Source of the DNA: Deltaproteobacteria bacterium
GTDB lineage: Bacteria; Desulfobacterota; Syntrophia; Syntrophales; JACQWR01
Direction: 5' to 3'
Length of the DNA: 64,000 nucleotides
Assembly (NCBI GenBank): GCA_026388415.1
Contig: JAPLJV010000023.1
Span: 39,170-103,169 of the forward strand
Each line of letters opens with the position of its first letter. Position 1 is the first letter of the stretch. Of the stretch, positions 1 through 9,153 are shown piece after piece. Below the pieces are notes generated by a model. It had not been told where the DNA came from. It was given only the letters and a program-made list of their open reading frames with translations, and ran no database searches. Both the position numbers and the translations under genes were made by a program.

Positions 1-793
1 TATTTTTCTCTCCGAGAAGGTGTCCGCCGAGGCCTGGTTTTGCGCCCTGGGCGTATTTAAACTCGATGATTTTTACCCGCTGGACGCTTTCCTCGCTCAC
101 ACCGAACAGACCGGTGGCGATCTGGGTGATCACGTGGTCATCATAAGGTTTGAGCATCTCCGGGTAGCCGCCTTCACCGGTGCAGGTAAAGGTATTCCAT
201 ATCGCCGCATTCCGCGCCTTGGAAACCATGGTGGTGAGGCTGACGGATCCGAAGGACATGCCGCCGCCATAGACCGGGGTTGAGATGAATACAGCGGCCC
301 GTCCGTCATTTCTCCGGTTCAGTTCAATGGCCGTGGAGATTTCAGACTTGTCAACCTGCGGCGGATGGGTGGGAAATTTGAACCGTAGCTTGTCAAAGCC
401 GCCGCCGGAATTGCCCACATTATATTCGAGGTCCGTTCGCTTTGGCGGATAACCCGTCTCGGCCATGATCCATGTCCCGGTGATAATGTCCGCTGTCCAG
501 CGAAAATCTCCCAGCGTGTCATACATGGGATTGAGAGACAGACTCAACGCCTGGCGCGGGCATTTGGCAAGGCAGCAGAAATCCTCACTCTGACACTCAA
601 AGCCGATGCATTTGTAGTCTATGGGCGGGTTTACCTTGTTGTGCCCCTCAACCCTTTCATGGACGCCGTATGGGCATGTCTTGGCACACGTACCGCAGTT
701 GATGCAGGCATCCGACCGGGTGATCTTGTACTTCGGCACCTGGTGCTTGAATCGCGAAGGCATCTTTCTGATTATTACCGTTGATGGTTTCAT
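1..793 (-). CDS. Glutamate-synthase-like FMN protein with N-terminal Fe-S cysteines (partial)
   Basis: About 264 codons are visible; the gene runs off the left edge and has no stop here. The ATG (793-791) overlaps the TGA of the upstream gene as ATGA, so the two are translationally coupled. An N-terminal cysteine cluster (CINCGTCAKTCP) and a second cysteine-rich stretch (CIGFECQ, then CCLAKCP) suggest ferredoxin-like Fe-S clusters. The following part has GltB FMN-domain hallmarks: GGGMSFGSVS, TGEGGYPEM, and QGAKPGLGGHLL near the edge. It is a stand-alone relative of the synthase domain of glutamate synthase and lacks an N-terminal amidotransferase domain. With its neighbours it may form a ferredoxin- or flavin-coupled oxidoreductase; the substrate is unknown. 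Confidence 0.85.
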   Translation of the reverse strand, partial: MKPSTVIIRKMPSRFKHQVPKYKITRSDACINCGTCAKTCPYGVHERVEGHNKVNPPIDYKCIGFECQSEDFCCLAKCPRQALSLSLNPMYDTLGDFRWTADIITGTWIMAETGYPPKRTDLEYNVGNSGGGFDKLRFKFPTHPPQVDKSEISTAIELNRRNDGRAAVFISTPVYGGGMSFGSVSLTTMVSKARNAAIWNTFTCTGEGGYPEMLKPYDDHVITQIATGLFGVSEESVQRVKIIEFKYAQGAKPGLGGHLLGEKN

Positions 794-2199
794 ACGCTCG
801 CTGCTTCTCTTTTTTTAAATAGTTTTCCAAAGGTGTCTTTGTCAATTTCATCAAAGAAGATTGCCCGGCCCGTTTCACCCCGCAGACGACGGGCTTCACG
901 GATACCCATGGCGCCCATCACCTCAAGGAGCTGCGAATGCCACGCGCCCATGAGGTTTATGATTCTCTGGGTGACGATTTCCACCGGGATTTTTTCCAAT
1001 CCTGCCGGGAGAACCAGCAGCTTTTCCGGCTCTTCGTATAACCGGGCGCCGATGGCAATGAGCAGTGGCAAGTCTATGGCCGTTAAGTCGGCACCACAGA
1101 GCATGGCCTTGGGGACATGTTCCGCCATGGCGATACCGCCGGAGAAGATAAGGGTGACCTCGTCGCGAATCCGTTCATCAATAAGCCGCAGGTGGACGGC
1201 CCGGATTATGTCAGTTATCAGTCTCGGACTTGGGGAGGGAGGGCCGTTGACTTCCAGGCCGCGGTAGTCGGCAACGACGTGGATAATCTCCGCGCCGCTG
1301 TGCGCAAGCTTGGCAACTATGGTCTCCACGTCTTTCACTGCCGGAATTCTAATGATTGTCAGGGCGCTGCTGATGCTCTTAATTTTGTCTTTCACGACCG
1401 GGAAATTGTTCAGAAGTTCACCGTCATACTCGACGGCCACAAACCGCGCTTTTTTGAGTAAGGCCTGGTGTTGGGCGATTTCTTTATGATTTATGCAGGG
1501 GATGATGTTGGGGGTGTATTTTTCAACATCCGGTGTTATACTGGCAGTCGGCATGATGATGCACGTGTTGATCGCCGCCGCCGCCTTGATTAGGGCAAGC
1601 TTGACATTCCCGCTCAGGCTATCCGCCGGGATATCAAAGAGAATGGGAATGGGAAGATCAACCGTGTCGTGAATCGGCGATAATAACTGCCCGTTGGCAT
1701 CAAAGGCCAGATGATTGAGTTTTCTGCCCAGTTCAACAGAGGTACTGATATACTCCCGTCCGTGGATTCCGTCCCGGGTCGGGCGGACGATTTCAGACAT
1801 GTCCGTCCACATGCTATCGAACCCCGTTCCGGTAAACGGTCCCCTGTATCCGGCGCCGGTAACCGGCACCTTTCCGTCCTCTGCCTGCTTCCAGAGGGTG
1901 ATGAACATATCAGGCTTCCAGTAAGAACCGCCGATATCCATAAAGTTGCGTTCCAGCGATTTCTCCAGGGCTCCCCGGGGGCACTCCTGGATGCACCGGA
2001 AGCAGTTTCTGCATAACACCGTGTTCGGGTCCGCCATCTTGCGCGGATCGCCTTTCTGCCGTTCATGTGCTTCATAAATGCATACTTTGGCGCACTTACC
2101 GCAGTTAATGCAGTTTTCACCCCGCACAATCTTGAACTTGAATATGTACTCCAGATCAAGGGGCGTCGTTTTCGCGTGAATGTGATATTTCTTCGGCAT
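790..2199 (-). CDS. Ferredoxin-domain protein with glutamate-synthase-like FMN barrel
   Basis: 469 residues. Two cysteine clusters at the N-terminus (CINCGKCAKVC at about residues 30-40 and CRNCFRCIQECP at about 63-74) are of the 2x[4Fe-4S] ferredoxin type. The rest resembles the FMN-binding synthase barrel of archaeal-type GltB, including LIFSGGIAMAEHVPKAMLCGAD and a C-terminal region with MGAWHSQLLEVMGAMGIRE-like spacing. I do not see the 3Fe-4S cysteine triad typical of true glutamate synthases, so classical GOGAT activity is uncertain. It sits between a FAD/Fe-S oxidase and a second GltB-like protein in one minus-strand operon and may relay electrons between them. Fold assignment is secure; the reaction is inferred. 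Confidence 0.85.
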   Translation of the reverse strand: MPKKYHIHAKTTPLDLEYIFKFKIVRGENCINCGKCAKVCIYEAHERQKGDPRKMADPNTVLCRNCFRCIQECPRGALEKSLERNFMDIGGSYWKPDMFITLWKQAEDGKVPVTGAGYRGPFTGTGFDSMWTDMSEIVRPTRDGIHGREYISTSVELGRKLNHLAFDANGQLLSPIHDTVDLPIPILFDIPADSLSGNVKLALIKAAAAINTCIIMPTASITPDVEKYTPNIIPCINHKEIAQHQALLKKARFVAVEYDGELLNNFPVVKDKIKSISSALTIIRIPAVKDVETIVAKLAHSGAEIIHVVADYRGLEVNGPPSPSPRLITDIIRAVHLRLIDERIRDEVTLIFSGGIAMAEHVPKAMLCGADLTAIDLPLLIAIGARLYEEPEKLLVLPAGLEKIPVEIVTQRIINLMGAWHSQLLEVMGAMGIREARRLRGETGRAIFFDEIDKDTFGKLFKKREAASV

Positions 2200-2262
2200 A
2201 GTCGCTATTCATCTTTATTAGTAGGCCGCGTGCCCCCACGCGGCGTAGCCAAGGGTGCTGTT

Positions 2263-4107
2263 TTAGTTATTCCGTTCCACCATGTCCCAGTATTCCCTGC
2301 TGTCGTCAACCTGCTGCAGGAATTCCGTAATCTGAGCTTCCGGACGGCCGAACTTGTCTTCAATCCTTTTTTCCAGCGCATCCCAGAACATCATGAGTTC
2401 GAGATTGGTCTGGCATATCTCCTCACAGGCCTTGCAGTGCATGCACATAAAAGCGTTTGCTGCTTCTTCCCGTGTCACTTCTTTGCCGGTAATGAGTTTC
2501 TTGGCCAGCGCTATCTTCCCTTTTGCAGTTACCCCTTCATCTTTCGTGATAAGATAGGCGGGGCATACGGCCATGCAGTTTCCGCACTTGGCGCAGGCAT
2601 GGATGCTTAGCTCGAAATCGAGGCTGGCGATTTTTTCATCCTTTCCAAGGAGCGATGTGGCCACCTTACCGATGATCGGTGACAGCAGCGTCATGATATT
2701 CATAGAAAAGCCAAAAACAGCCGGATGGAAGACAAGGGCGGAGAATCCCGTTGAATTAACACCGAAGAATTTCCCCGGATTCAGGATATTGTTCGGATCT
2801 ACCTTGGCCTTGTATGCCTTAAGCTCACGCTGTTTTTCACCGCTGTATAGGGCATTGATAAAAGCGGCATTCCAGAGGCCAAGTCCATAGGGCTCGGCGC
2901 CCAATGTAACAGCCGTCTTGGTAAGCATGGAAACCAGGGGCATATTGATATAATATTTTATATTCCTGGAGTCGCAAAGGAAGGTGGCCATGATGAGTGC
3001 CTGTTTCTCGTCGAGGATATAAGAGTCTATGCATATTTCAACGCCGAAACGGATGCCCAGTATCTTTGCTTTTTCAATAAAGGCGGGGGCGGCTGTAATC
3101 GGGATAATAATTTCGCTTGCCAGGATGGTCGGTCCCAGTCGCTTTGTCTTCATCCCGAACAGGCGCTCGTTCCACAGGTAACTTGCGGCATAACGCGGCG
3201 CTTCTTCAATGTTGCCAGTCTGTGACATGAATTTCACAAAACACTCTTCATCTTTGGCGCTGCCGAACTCCATGAAAACGCCGGCGCTCTTCCTGAATAT
3301 GCCGGCCCGCATGACTGCGTTTGTGTCCTGCAGATGATTTGCATCCAAAAACCGGATGACGTTGGGGTTGAGGTTCTCTGAGATTCTGCTTTTTACGAAC
3401 CGGGCGATGAACGCGAAAGCCTCACTGTCGCCATGGAAATACAGAAGATGGGCGTATGACGCCTCGGGCATATCACGAAGTTTGAGGGTGGCCTCAACCA
3501 CGATGCCAAACTCCTCCTCGGTGGATACAAAAAAGGCGAAATCAGGGTCGGAAGGGGATAACATTTTAAGTTCGCCGACGCCTGTGATAACCTTCAGGGA
3601 CACGATCTGCTTTGATAAGTGGCCGTATTTGAAGCTGTTAATCCCGTAGCCGCCCGTCGAAATCCAACCGGCAACCGTGGAAAACTTGCTTGAGGGGTAG
3701 GTCATCAGACACAGGCCCTCTTTCTTGGCCATGATATCAATATCGCTCCACCGGGCGCCCGCTTCAACGGTGACGGTCTTGGCTGCGGTGTTGAGCTCCA
3801 GGATTTTCCGGAAAGGAGACAGGTCAATGACGATCCCGGCATTGGTCGGGATGACGCCGCCGAAGCCCCACGATGCGGCGCCTCTCGGTATCACGGGGAT
3901 TTTCCAGTCATTGGCAAACGCCAGGACCTTTTTTATCTCGTCCGCGTTTTTAGGCTGAATGATAAAATCGGGTTGTGTTTTAAAAAATGCTTTGGTCATG
4001 ATATCGGGAACATCACCAATATCATGGCTGTACATCTCTCTTTCAGCCATTTTGCCGAGTATTTTTATATCGCCCGCGATCTTTCTGAATTCATCTACTG
4101 ACTGCAT
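2263..4107 (-). CDS. FAD-binding oxidase with C-terminal Fe-S domain (GlcD/lactate-dehydrogenase type)
   Basis: 614 residues and first gene of the operon. The N-terminal half is a PCMH-type FAD-binding domain (about residues 45-225; IPVIPRGAASWGFGG and STGGYGINSFKYGHL). It is followed by a FAD-oxidase C-terminal domain ending in DPNNILNPGKFF at about residue 440. The last 110 residues hold two [4Fe-4S] motifs, CAKCGNCMAVCP and CMHCKACEEIC. This layout is typical of D-lactate, glycolate or other 2-hydroxyacid dehydrogenases fused to a GlpC-like Fe-S domain. No signal peptide or membrane segment is obvious, so it is probably cytoplasmic. The substrate cannot be read from sequence; the operon suggests electrons pass to the two GltB-like Fe-S flavoproteins. 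Confidence 0.88.
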   Translation of the reverse strand: MQSVDEFRKIAGDIKILGKMAEREMYSHDIGDVPDIMTKAFFKTQPDFIIQPKNADEIKKVLAFANDWKIPVIPRGAASWGFGGVIPTNAGIVIDLSPFRKILELNTAAKTVTVEAGARWSDIDIMAKKEGLCLMTYPSSKFSTVAGWISTGGYGINSFKYGHLSKQIVSLKVITGVGELKMLSPSDPDFAFFVSTEEEFGIVVEATLKLRDMPEASYAHLLYFHGDSEAFAFIARFVKSRISENLNPNVIRFLDANHLQDTNAVMRAGIFRKSAGVFMEFGSAKDEECFVKFMSQTGNIEEAPRYAASYLWNERLFGMKTKRLGPTILASEIIIPITAAPAFIEKAKILGIRFGVEICIDSYILDEKQALIMATFLCDSRNIKYYINMPLVSMLTKTAVTLGAEPYGLGLWNAAFINALYSGEKQRELKAYKAKVDPNNILNPGKFFGVNSTGFSALVFHPAVFGFSMNIMTLLSPIIGKVATSLLGKDEKIASLDFELSIHACAKCGNCMAVCPAYLITKDEGVTAKGKIALAKKLITGKEVTREEAANAFMCMHCKACEEICQTNLELMMFWDALEKRIEDKFGRPEAQITEFLQQVDDSREYWDMVERNN

Positions 4108-4668
4108 GTGTTATACTTCTCTTCAGTTCTTTATAAGTAATTGCTTTTGACGGGCCGGAGTATAGGGGGACTGTTTTTATTTGTCAATCCATATTTGGAT
4201 CCATATTTGGATGAAATTCAAATTCGACGAAAACTTCGGCAGACGAACGCAGCATATTTTTCAAATTGCCGGTCATGATGTTAAAAAATCCACCACCACG
4301 CCTCCATAAATCTCTGCCATTTAATCAGCGATTTGTCGCTGGTTGAATAGCAGAAGCTGCCCAGAGCGGCCGAGCATGATAAGGCTTGACACATGGAAAA
4401 ATTTTCGCTATCGTCGCGAAAACTCGTGGAAGCTAAAATTTGCCCAAGCCGTTTTGTAACCTGTTGCAATAATTAGGCGATAATTGTGGAAAAGGCCCAT
4501 TTTCGACTTTAACGAGGCTATCATATTTGATAAATGAAAGGGGGGATGGCAAGAAAATAAACGTATTGTTGTAAAAAATCATAACTAGATTGTTTAATTA
4601 AGGCGGCGTAGGTAAGGTTTCATGTAACCCGGACTGAGGTAGTTCCAGATGTTAGAAACACTAGGTTT
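4108..4668. other. Divergent intergenic region, about 560 bp
   Basis: Separates the minus-strand FAD/GltB operon from the plus-strand PEP-utilising gene, so both promoters must lie here. It contains an exact 12-bp tandem repeat (4189-4212). Two short hairpins are visible: AATCAGCG/CGCTGGTT around 4324-4345 and TTTTCGC/GCGAAAA around 4402-4422. I see no convincing gene or tRNA. Confidence 0.5.
4189..4212. repeat. Tandem 12-bp repeat, possible operator
   Basis: CCATATTTGGAT occurs twice with no gap. Each unit is nearly palindromic (ATCC...GGAT). It lies about 80 bp upstream of the FAD-oxidase start codon, where a repressor site would be expected. No cognate regulator is identifiable in the window. 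Confidence 0.45.
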
Positions 4669-6306
4669 GTGGACTTTTCTCATTCCTATCCGGCATGGAC
4701 GCCGCTATTTGAATGGTCGTGGGTCTTCAATCTGGTCAATGGTCACATCTACGGTTGCAATGAGGCGTGGATTCCCGATACGAGGTCTTCCGACTGGAGG
4801 GAGATTGATGGTATGGCTGTGTGTGTAGCTACACCGGTTCCCACCAAGGAAGAGCGTGATTTCAGGTATGCGAAATTTTACGATCGCACCAAGAACGATT
4901 TCGAACCGAATTACGACAAATACTGGGAGAAGAGTAAAAGCGAGATGCTCGGCCGTTATGACACGCTGAAGGATTTTGATTATGATAAAGCGACGTTCTA
5001 CGAGCTGTACAAACAGTTTAATTTTGCTATCGAGACGCATAAGAGGATGTGGGAAGACCATTTCTTATTTATGTATGCGCTATATGGGGCATACTGGTAT
5101 TTTGAGGACCTCTGCAAGCAGTACGTTGGGATTAAGGAAACGTCAACGGATTGGCACCGGCTGATCCGAGGGTTTGATAATATGCTTTTCCGGCAGGACA
5201 AGGTCATGTGGGAACTCCGGAATAAGGCGATCGAGTATGGGATTGACAACATCATCTTCAACAACCCGTCGGCAAAGGTGGTTGAGGAGCTGAACAAGAC
5301 ACCCCAGGGTAAAAAGTGGGTTGATGTAGATCTCTACCATTTTATGCATGAGCTGGGCTACGGCTGGCGTATGATCCGTATGATGGAGTTTGTAGAACCG
5401 ACGTGGTGGGAAGCGCCGGAAAACGCTATCCTGCATGTGAAGCAGTACCTGTTGGAAGACAGGGTTATTAAGCCGTTCCCGCTGGATGCTATACGAGAGC
5501 GTCTTGCTAAAGACAGAGCGGTAGTGGAGAAGGAGATTGTGGCGAAGGCTGAGGCCGCTGGATGCAAGGATATGGAATGGTTCAAGTCCCTCATGAGACT
5601 TTCTCAGAGGACGAGCTCCTTCAGCGAGGGCCATGACTTCCTGTATGAACACAGATGCTTCTCGGCATTCAGATTTGCCATGCTGAAGATTGGCGAGCGT
5701 CTTGCCAAGGTTGGGACAATTGATAATGCAGATGACATCTTCTTCTTCATCCCGGAAGAGCTTCAGACCATGATTGCTATGCCCGAGAACTACCAGAGCG
5801 GATTCATCGCCAGGGATAGGAGGGCAGAGTGGACTGCCAATAAGGAATACCTGACGCGCCCACCGATAATGCCGAGAGATCCCAACATGACGCCCCCCGA
5901 GGCAGGCGCCTTTATGGTAGCAGCTAAAGATCCGATCATCGCGAAGATCACGATTGGTGAATTCATACAGCCGGATACGTCGTTGGGTGCGCTCTGCTAT
6001 GGTAACCCTGGAAGCCCCGGCGTGGCCGAGGGACCTGCGTGTATCGTTATTACCTCTGCCGACCTGAAGAAGCTGAGAGTTGGGGACATCATGGTTTGTC
6101 CATCGTCCCAGTCATCATACACACCGGTATTCCCGTTGCTTAAGGGTGTCGTATGCAATGGCGGAGGCAGTCTGTCCCATGGTCCGATTGTCGGAAGGGA
6201 ATGGGACATCCCTGTGGTAGCGAACTGTATCACTGGAACGCAGTTGATCAAGGACGGAGACATGATCAGGATCGACGGAACCAGGGGATTAGTATTTAAG
6301 TTGTAA
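4669..6306 (+). CDS. PEP-utilising enzyme, mobile-domain protein (phosphotransfer domain)
   Basis: 545 residues. The C-terminal 90 residues are a PEP-utilising mobile (swivelling phosphohistidine) domain: GNPGSPGVAEG, then GGGSLSHGPIVGREWDIPVV, where the His of SHG is the expected phospho-acceptor. The N-terminal 430 residues are aromatic-rich and lack a recognisable PEP synthase ATP-grasp or PEP-binding barrel. In phenylphosphate synthase and related systems such proteins work with a separate ATP-binding partner; none is adjacent here. The only canonical start is GTG at 4669, while the frame stays open back to 4612 with no ATG. A perfect 14-bp hairpin follows the stop. The phosphorylated substrate is unknown. 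Confidence 0.78.
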   Translation: MDFSHSYPAWTPLFEWSWVFNLVNGHIYGCNEAWIPDTRSSDWREIDGMAVCVATPVPTKEERDFRYAKFYDRTKNDFEPNYDKYWEKSKSEMLGRYDTLKDFDYDKATFYELYKQFNFAIETHKRMWEDHFLFMYALYGAYWYFEDLCKQYVGIKETSTDWHRLIRGFDNMLFRQDKVMWELRNKAIEYGIDNIIFNNPSAKVVEELNKTPQGKKWVDVDLYHFMHELGYGWRMIRMMEFVEPTWWEAPENAILHVKQYLLEDRVIKPFPLDAIRERLAKDRAVVEKEIVAKAEAAGCKDMEWFKSLMRLSQRTSSFSEGHDFLYEHRCFSAFRFAMLKIGERLAKVGTIDNADDIFFFIPEELQTMIAMPENYQSGFIARDRRAEWTANKEYLTRPPIMPRDPNMTPPEAGAFMVAAKDPIIAKITIGEFIQPDTSLGALCYGNPGSPGVAEGPACIVITSADLKKLRVGDIMVCPSSQSSYTPVFPLLKGVVCNGGGSLSHGPIVGREWDIPVVANCITGTQLIKDGDMIRIDGTRGLVFKL

Positions 6307-6323
6307 AAGGTTTTCCGAGAGGC

Positions 6324-6358
6324 ACGAATGCCCGGACTTATCGCGTCCGGGCATTCGT
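6324..6358. terminator. 14-bp perfect hairpin after the PEP-utilising gene
   Basis: ACGAATGCCCGGAC (6324-6337) pairs perfectly with 6345-6358 around a 7-nt loop. There is no T-run on either side, so it may be a 3'-end stabilising or weak termination hairpin. Confidence 0.6.
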
Positions 6359-6478
6359 ACTCCGAGGTAGCATAACTAACGTTAATAACCCCTAAGCCTG
6401 GCGCGATTACCGCGTGTCTCCTGCAGATGAGAGTAACAGGGCGAAATATCTCTGCAACGGTGAAAGAAGATATCAAAT

Positions 6479-7495
6479 ATGTTCAACAAGCTGTTAATTG
6501 ATGTGACGGAAAAAATTCTGGCCGATGATAGTTTCCGGATTTCCTATGAAGATGCCTGCCGTCTGGCCGCCCTGCCGGAAGATGAAACAACCGACCTCAT
6601 CATGTGCGCCAACAAGGTTCGTCATAAATTCAAACAAAACCACATTGTAAACTGTTCCATCACCAACGCCAAGTCGGGCTGCTGTACGGAGGACTGCGCC
6701 TTCTGCGCGCAATCAGCCTATCATGAAACGGATATCGCCTCCCATGACCTGCTCAGTGCAGAGCGGCTGGTGGAAGATGCTGTCAGTCTCTACGAAAGCG
6801 GCGCCACGGAATTTTCCATGGTCACCAGCGGTTATATGCTGACGGATGCAGAGATGGCCACGATCGGGCGGGCAGCGAACCAGATCAGGAAGCAAACCGA
6901 CCTGGCGATCTGTTCCTCCCTGGGAGTTCTGACGGAGTCGCGGGCCGCGCAGCTCAAGGAAAGCGGCGTCTCCGCCTACCATCACAATTTGGAAACCGCC
7001 CGGAGTTTTTTTGACCAGGTCTGCACGACCCACCCCTACGAAGACGATGTGGAGACGGTAAAAATAGCCAAGGCGGCGGGGCTCAAGACGTGCTGCGGCG
7101 GTATTCTGGGGCTGGGCGAGAGCTGGGAACAGCGGGTGGAACTGGCCATTACCTTGCGGGATCTGGACGTGGATTCGATTCCCATCAACTTTCTCAATCC
7201 CATTGCCGGCACCCGGATGGCCGGTCGGCCGCTCTTGTCACCCATGGAAGCGCTCAAATGTATTGCCCTTTTCCGCCTGATCAATCCCCGGAAGGATATT
7301 ACGATCTGTGGCGGCCGCGAGATCACCCTGCGCGACCTGCAGTCCTGGATATTTGCGGCGGGCGCCAACGGCATGCTCGTCGGCAATTATCTGACTACTC
7401 AGGGCAGAGATATCAAGGCCGACATGGCAATGATTAAGGACTTGGGGTTTACTGCCGTGGAGGGAGTTTCAGTACGGACACCACGGCAACACTAA
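6479..7495 (+). CDS. bioB: Biotin synthase BioB
   Basis: 338 residues, normal length. A radical SAM enzyme that inserts sulfur into dethiobiotin, the last step of biotin synthesis. The SAM-cluster motif CCTEDCAFCAQS is near residue 65; the conserved YHHNLET and GGILGLGE blocks and the NFLNPIAGT loop are present. It is the first gene of a ten-gene plus-strand biotin operon. The ATG is preceded by a modest GAAAGAAG. The upstream 170 bp holds the preceding gene's hairpin; I do not see a clear BirA-type TTGTAAACC operator. Confidence 0.97.
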   Translation: MFNKLLIDVTEKILADDSFRISYEDACRLAALPEDETTDLIMCANKVRHKFKQNHIVNCSITNAKSGCCTEDCAFCAQSAYHETDIASHDLLSAERLVEDAVSLYESGATEFSMVTSGYMLTDAEMATIGRAANQIRKQTDLAICSSLGVLTESRAAQLKESGVSAYHHNLETARSFFDQVCTTHPYEDDVETVKIAKAAGLKTCCGGILGLGESWEQRVELAITLRDLDVDSIPINFLNPIAGTRMAGRPLLSPMEALKCIALFRLINPRKDITICGGREITLRDLQSWIFAAGANGMLVGNYLTTQGRDIKADMAMIKDLGFTAVEGVSVRTPRQH

Positions 7496-8853
7496 ACCGG
7501 GCGCTGGCCAACGACGATCATCGTTACCTCTGGCATCCCTTTACCCAGATGCAGGATTATGCTCAGGAAGAGCCGCTTATCATCGAATCCGGCCGCGGTT
7601 GTACGCTCAAGGACATTGGGGGGAAAGAATATCTCGACGGCGTCTCTTCCCTCTGGACCAACGTCCACGGTCACCGCAAGGCAGAAATAGACGCGGCGAT
7701 TACGGAACAACTCGGGAAAATTGCCCATTCGACCCTGCTGGGCCTCTCCAATGTGCCGGCTATCAGGTGTGCCAAAAAGCTGGTGGCCATCGCCCCGGAG
7801 GGTTTAACCAGGGTTTTTTATTCCGACAGCGGCTCCACCGCCGTGGAAGTTGCCCTCAAGATGGCCTTCCAGTACCAGCGACAGGCGCGGGAGGGGAGCC
7901 CGCAGCGCACGCAATTCATCTCCCTGACCAATGCCTATCACGGCGATACGATCGGTTCTGTAAGTCTGGGCGGCATTGATCTTTTTCATGCCACTTACCG
8001 GCAGCTTCTTTTTACCTCCCTCAAGGCTGCATCGCCTTACTGTTATCGCTGCAGCTTCGGTCAGACCTACCCGGACTGCGGACTGGCCTGTCTGCGTCAG
8101 GTGGAAGCGCTTATGGAGGAGCATGCACCCGAGGTGGCGGCTCTCGTGATCGAACCCCTGGTGCAGGGGGCGGCCGGCATGATCGTCCAGCCACCGGGTT
8201 ATTTAAAGAGAGTGCGGGAACTCTGCACGCAGCACAACATCATCATGATTGCCGATGAGGTGGCGGTTGGTTTCGGTCGAACAGGCCGGATGTTCGCCTG
8301 CGAGCATGAGGATGTGCGACCCGATATCATGGCTGTGGCCAAGGGCATCACGGGCGGTTATCTACCGCTGGCGGCCACGCTGACCACGGAAAAGATATAT
8401 GAGGGTTTTCTGGGTCGCTATGAGGAATTCAAGACACTCTTTCATGGACATACCTATACGGGCAATCCGCTGGCCTGTGCGGCGGCCATCGCCAATATGG
8501 AAATTTTTGCCGCTGAAGGCACGCTTGATAAATTGGCGGGTAAGATTGTCCATTTGCAGAAACGATTGGGAGCAATAAGTTTACTGAGGCATGTAGGCGA
8601 GATACGGCAGCGGGGATTCATGGTCGGCATCGAGCTCGTGCCTGATAGAGATAGCAGGGCAGAGTTCCCGCCGGAGGCAAAAATCGGCCACAGAGTCATA
8701 TTGGCGGCCAGAAGGCGCGGTCTGATCATCCGGCCGCTCGGAAACGTGATTGTCCTCATGCCGCCGCTAAGCATAACCAAGGAAGAGCTGGACCGGCTTT
8801 GCGATATCACGAGCGCCTCGATCCGGGAAGTTACTGATGGAGTGCGGGGCTAA
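7474..8853 (+). CDS. bioA: Adenosylmethionine-8-amino-7-oxononanoate aminotransferase BioA, probable ACG start
   Basis: PLP-dependent class III aminotransferase converting KAPA to DAPA. The conserved N-terminal LWHPFTQMQDY motif, which helps form the active site, is encoded upstream of the first ATG (7549), so translation must start earlier. No ATG, GTG or TTG exists in frame back to the stop at 7435. A strong Shine-Dalgarno GGAGGGAG (7459-7466) lies 7 nt before an ACG at 7474, which would give the natural-looking N-terminus (M)DTTATLNRALANDD. I therefore place the start there, overlapping bioB by 22 bp; from the 7549 ATG the protein would be 434 residues. DSGSTAVEVALK, the IADEVAVGFGRTG block and AKGITGGYLPLAA, with the PLP lysine, are intact. 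Confidence 0.93.
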   Translation, partial: TDTTATLNRALANDDHRYLWHPFTQMQDYAQEEPLIIESGRGCTLKDIGGKEYLDGVSSLWTNVHGHRKAEIDAAITEQLGKIAHSTLLGLSNVPAIRCAKKLVAIAPEGLTRVFYSDSGSTAVEVALKMAFQYQRQAREGSPQRTQFISLTNAYHGDTIGSVSLGGIDLFHATYRQLLFTSLKAASPYCYRCSFGQTYPDCGLACLRQVEALMEEHAPEVAALVIEPLVQGAAGMIVQPPGYLKRVRELCTQHNIIMIADEVAVGFGRTGRMFACEHEDVRPDIMAVAKGITGGYLPLAATLTTEKIYEGFLGRYEEFKTLFHGHTYTGNPLACAAAIANMEIFAAEGTLDKLAGKIVHLQKRLGAISLLRHVGEIRQRGFMVGIELVPDRDSRAEFPPEAKIGHRVILAARRRGLIIRPLGNVIVLMPPLSITKEELDRLCDITSASIREVTDGVRG

Positions 8854-8858
8854 ATCCT

Positions 8859-9149
8859 ATGTCCATCAAGGGCACTTTTTTCTTTGATCCTCAAGACCGG
8901 ATTTATGAGGATCATTTTCCGGGCCGGGCCGTAGTGCCGGGAAGCCTGATTGTCCAGGCCTTCCTGGAGGCGGGGAAGGCGATTGGATTCAGCAGTGCCG
9001 GGGGGGGGATGGAAAATTTCCGTTTTAAGGAATTTGTCGCCCCCGGAACGTATGCCTTCTCGATAGAGGATATTGAAAAGGGTTGGCAATGTCGCCTTTA
9101 CCATGAAGGAATAACGGTGGTGTCCGGTCTTTTGCTGCCGGCAGTGTGA
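8859..9149 (+). CDS. FabZ-like hotdog protein 1 (catalytic His kept, Glu replaced by Gln)
   Basis: 96 residues, shorter than FabZ (about 140-150). It has the hotdog dehydratase signature DHFPGRAVVPGSL with the catalytic His at residue 19. In FabZ a catalytic Glu sits 14 residues after this His; here that position is Gln33 (VQAFLEAG). In FabA/FabZ dimers the His and the acid come from opposite subunits, and another hotdog protein in this operon (11386-11886) keeps the Glu but lacks the His. Its likely role is 3-hydroxyacyl-ACP dehydration in a dedicated pimeloyl-ACP-forming pathway, possibly as a heterodimer. It is 5 bp downstream of bioA and 4 bp upstream of the ACP gene. Confidence 0.82.
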   Translation: MSIKGTFFFDPQDRIYEDHFPGRAVVPGSLIVQAFLEAGKAIGFSSAGGGMENFRFKEFVAPGTYAFSIEDIEKGWQCRLYHEGITVVSGLLLPAV

Positions 9150-9153
9150 ATAA

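Noticed and set aside
6359..6478. BirA operator upstream of bioB
   Set aside because: No TTGTAAACC-N14/15-GGTTTACAA-like repeat can be read in the upstream region.
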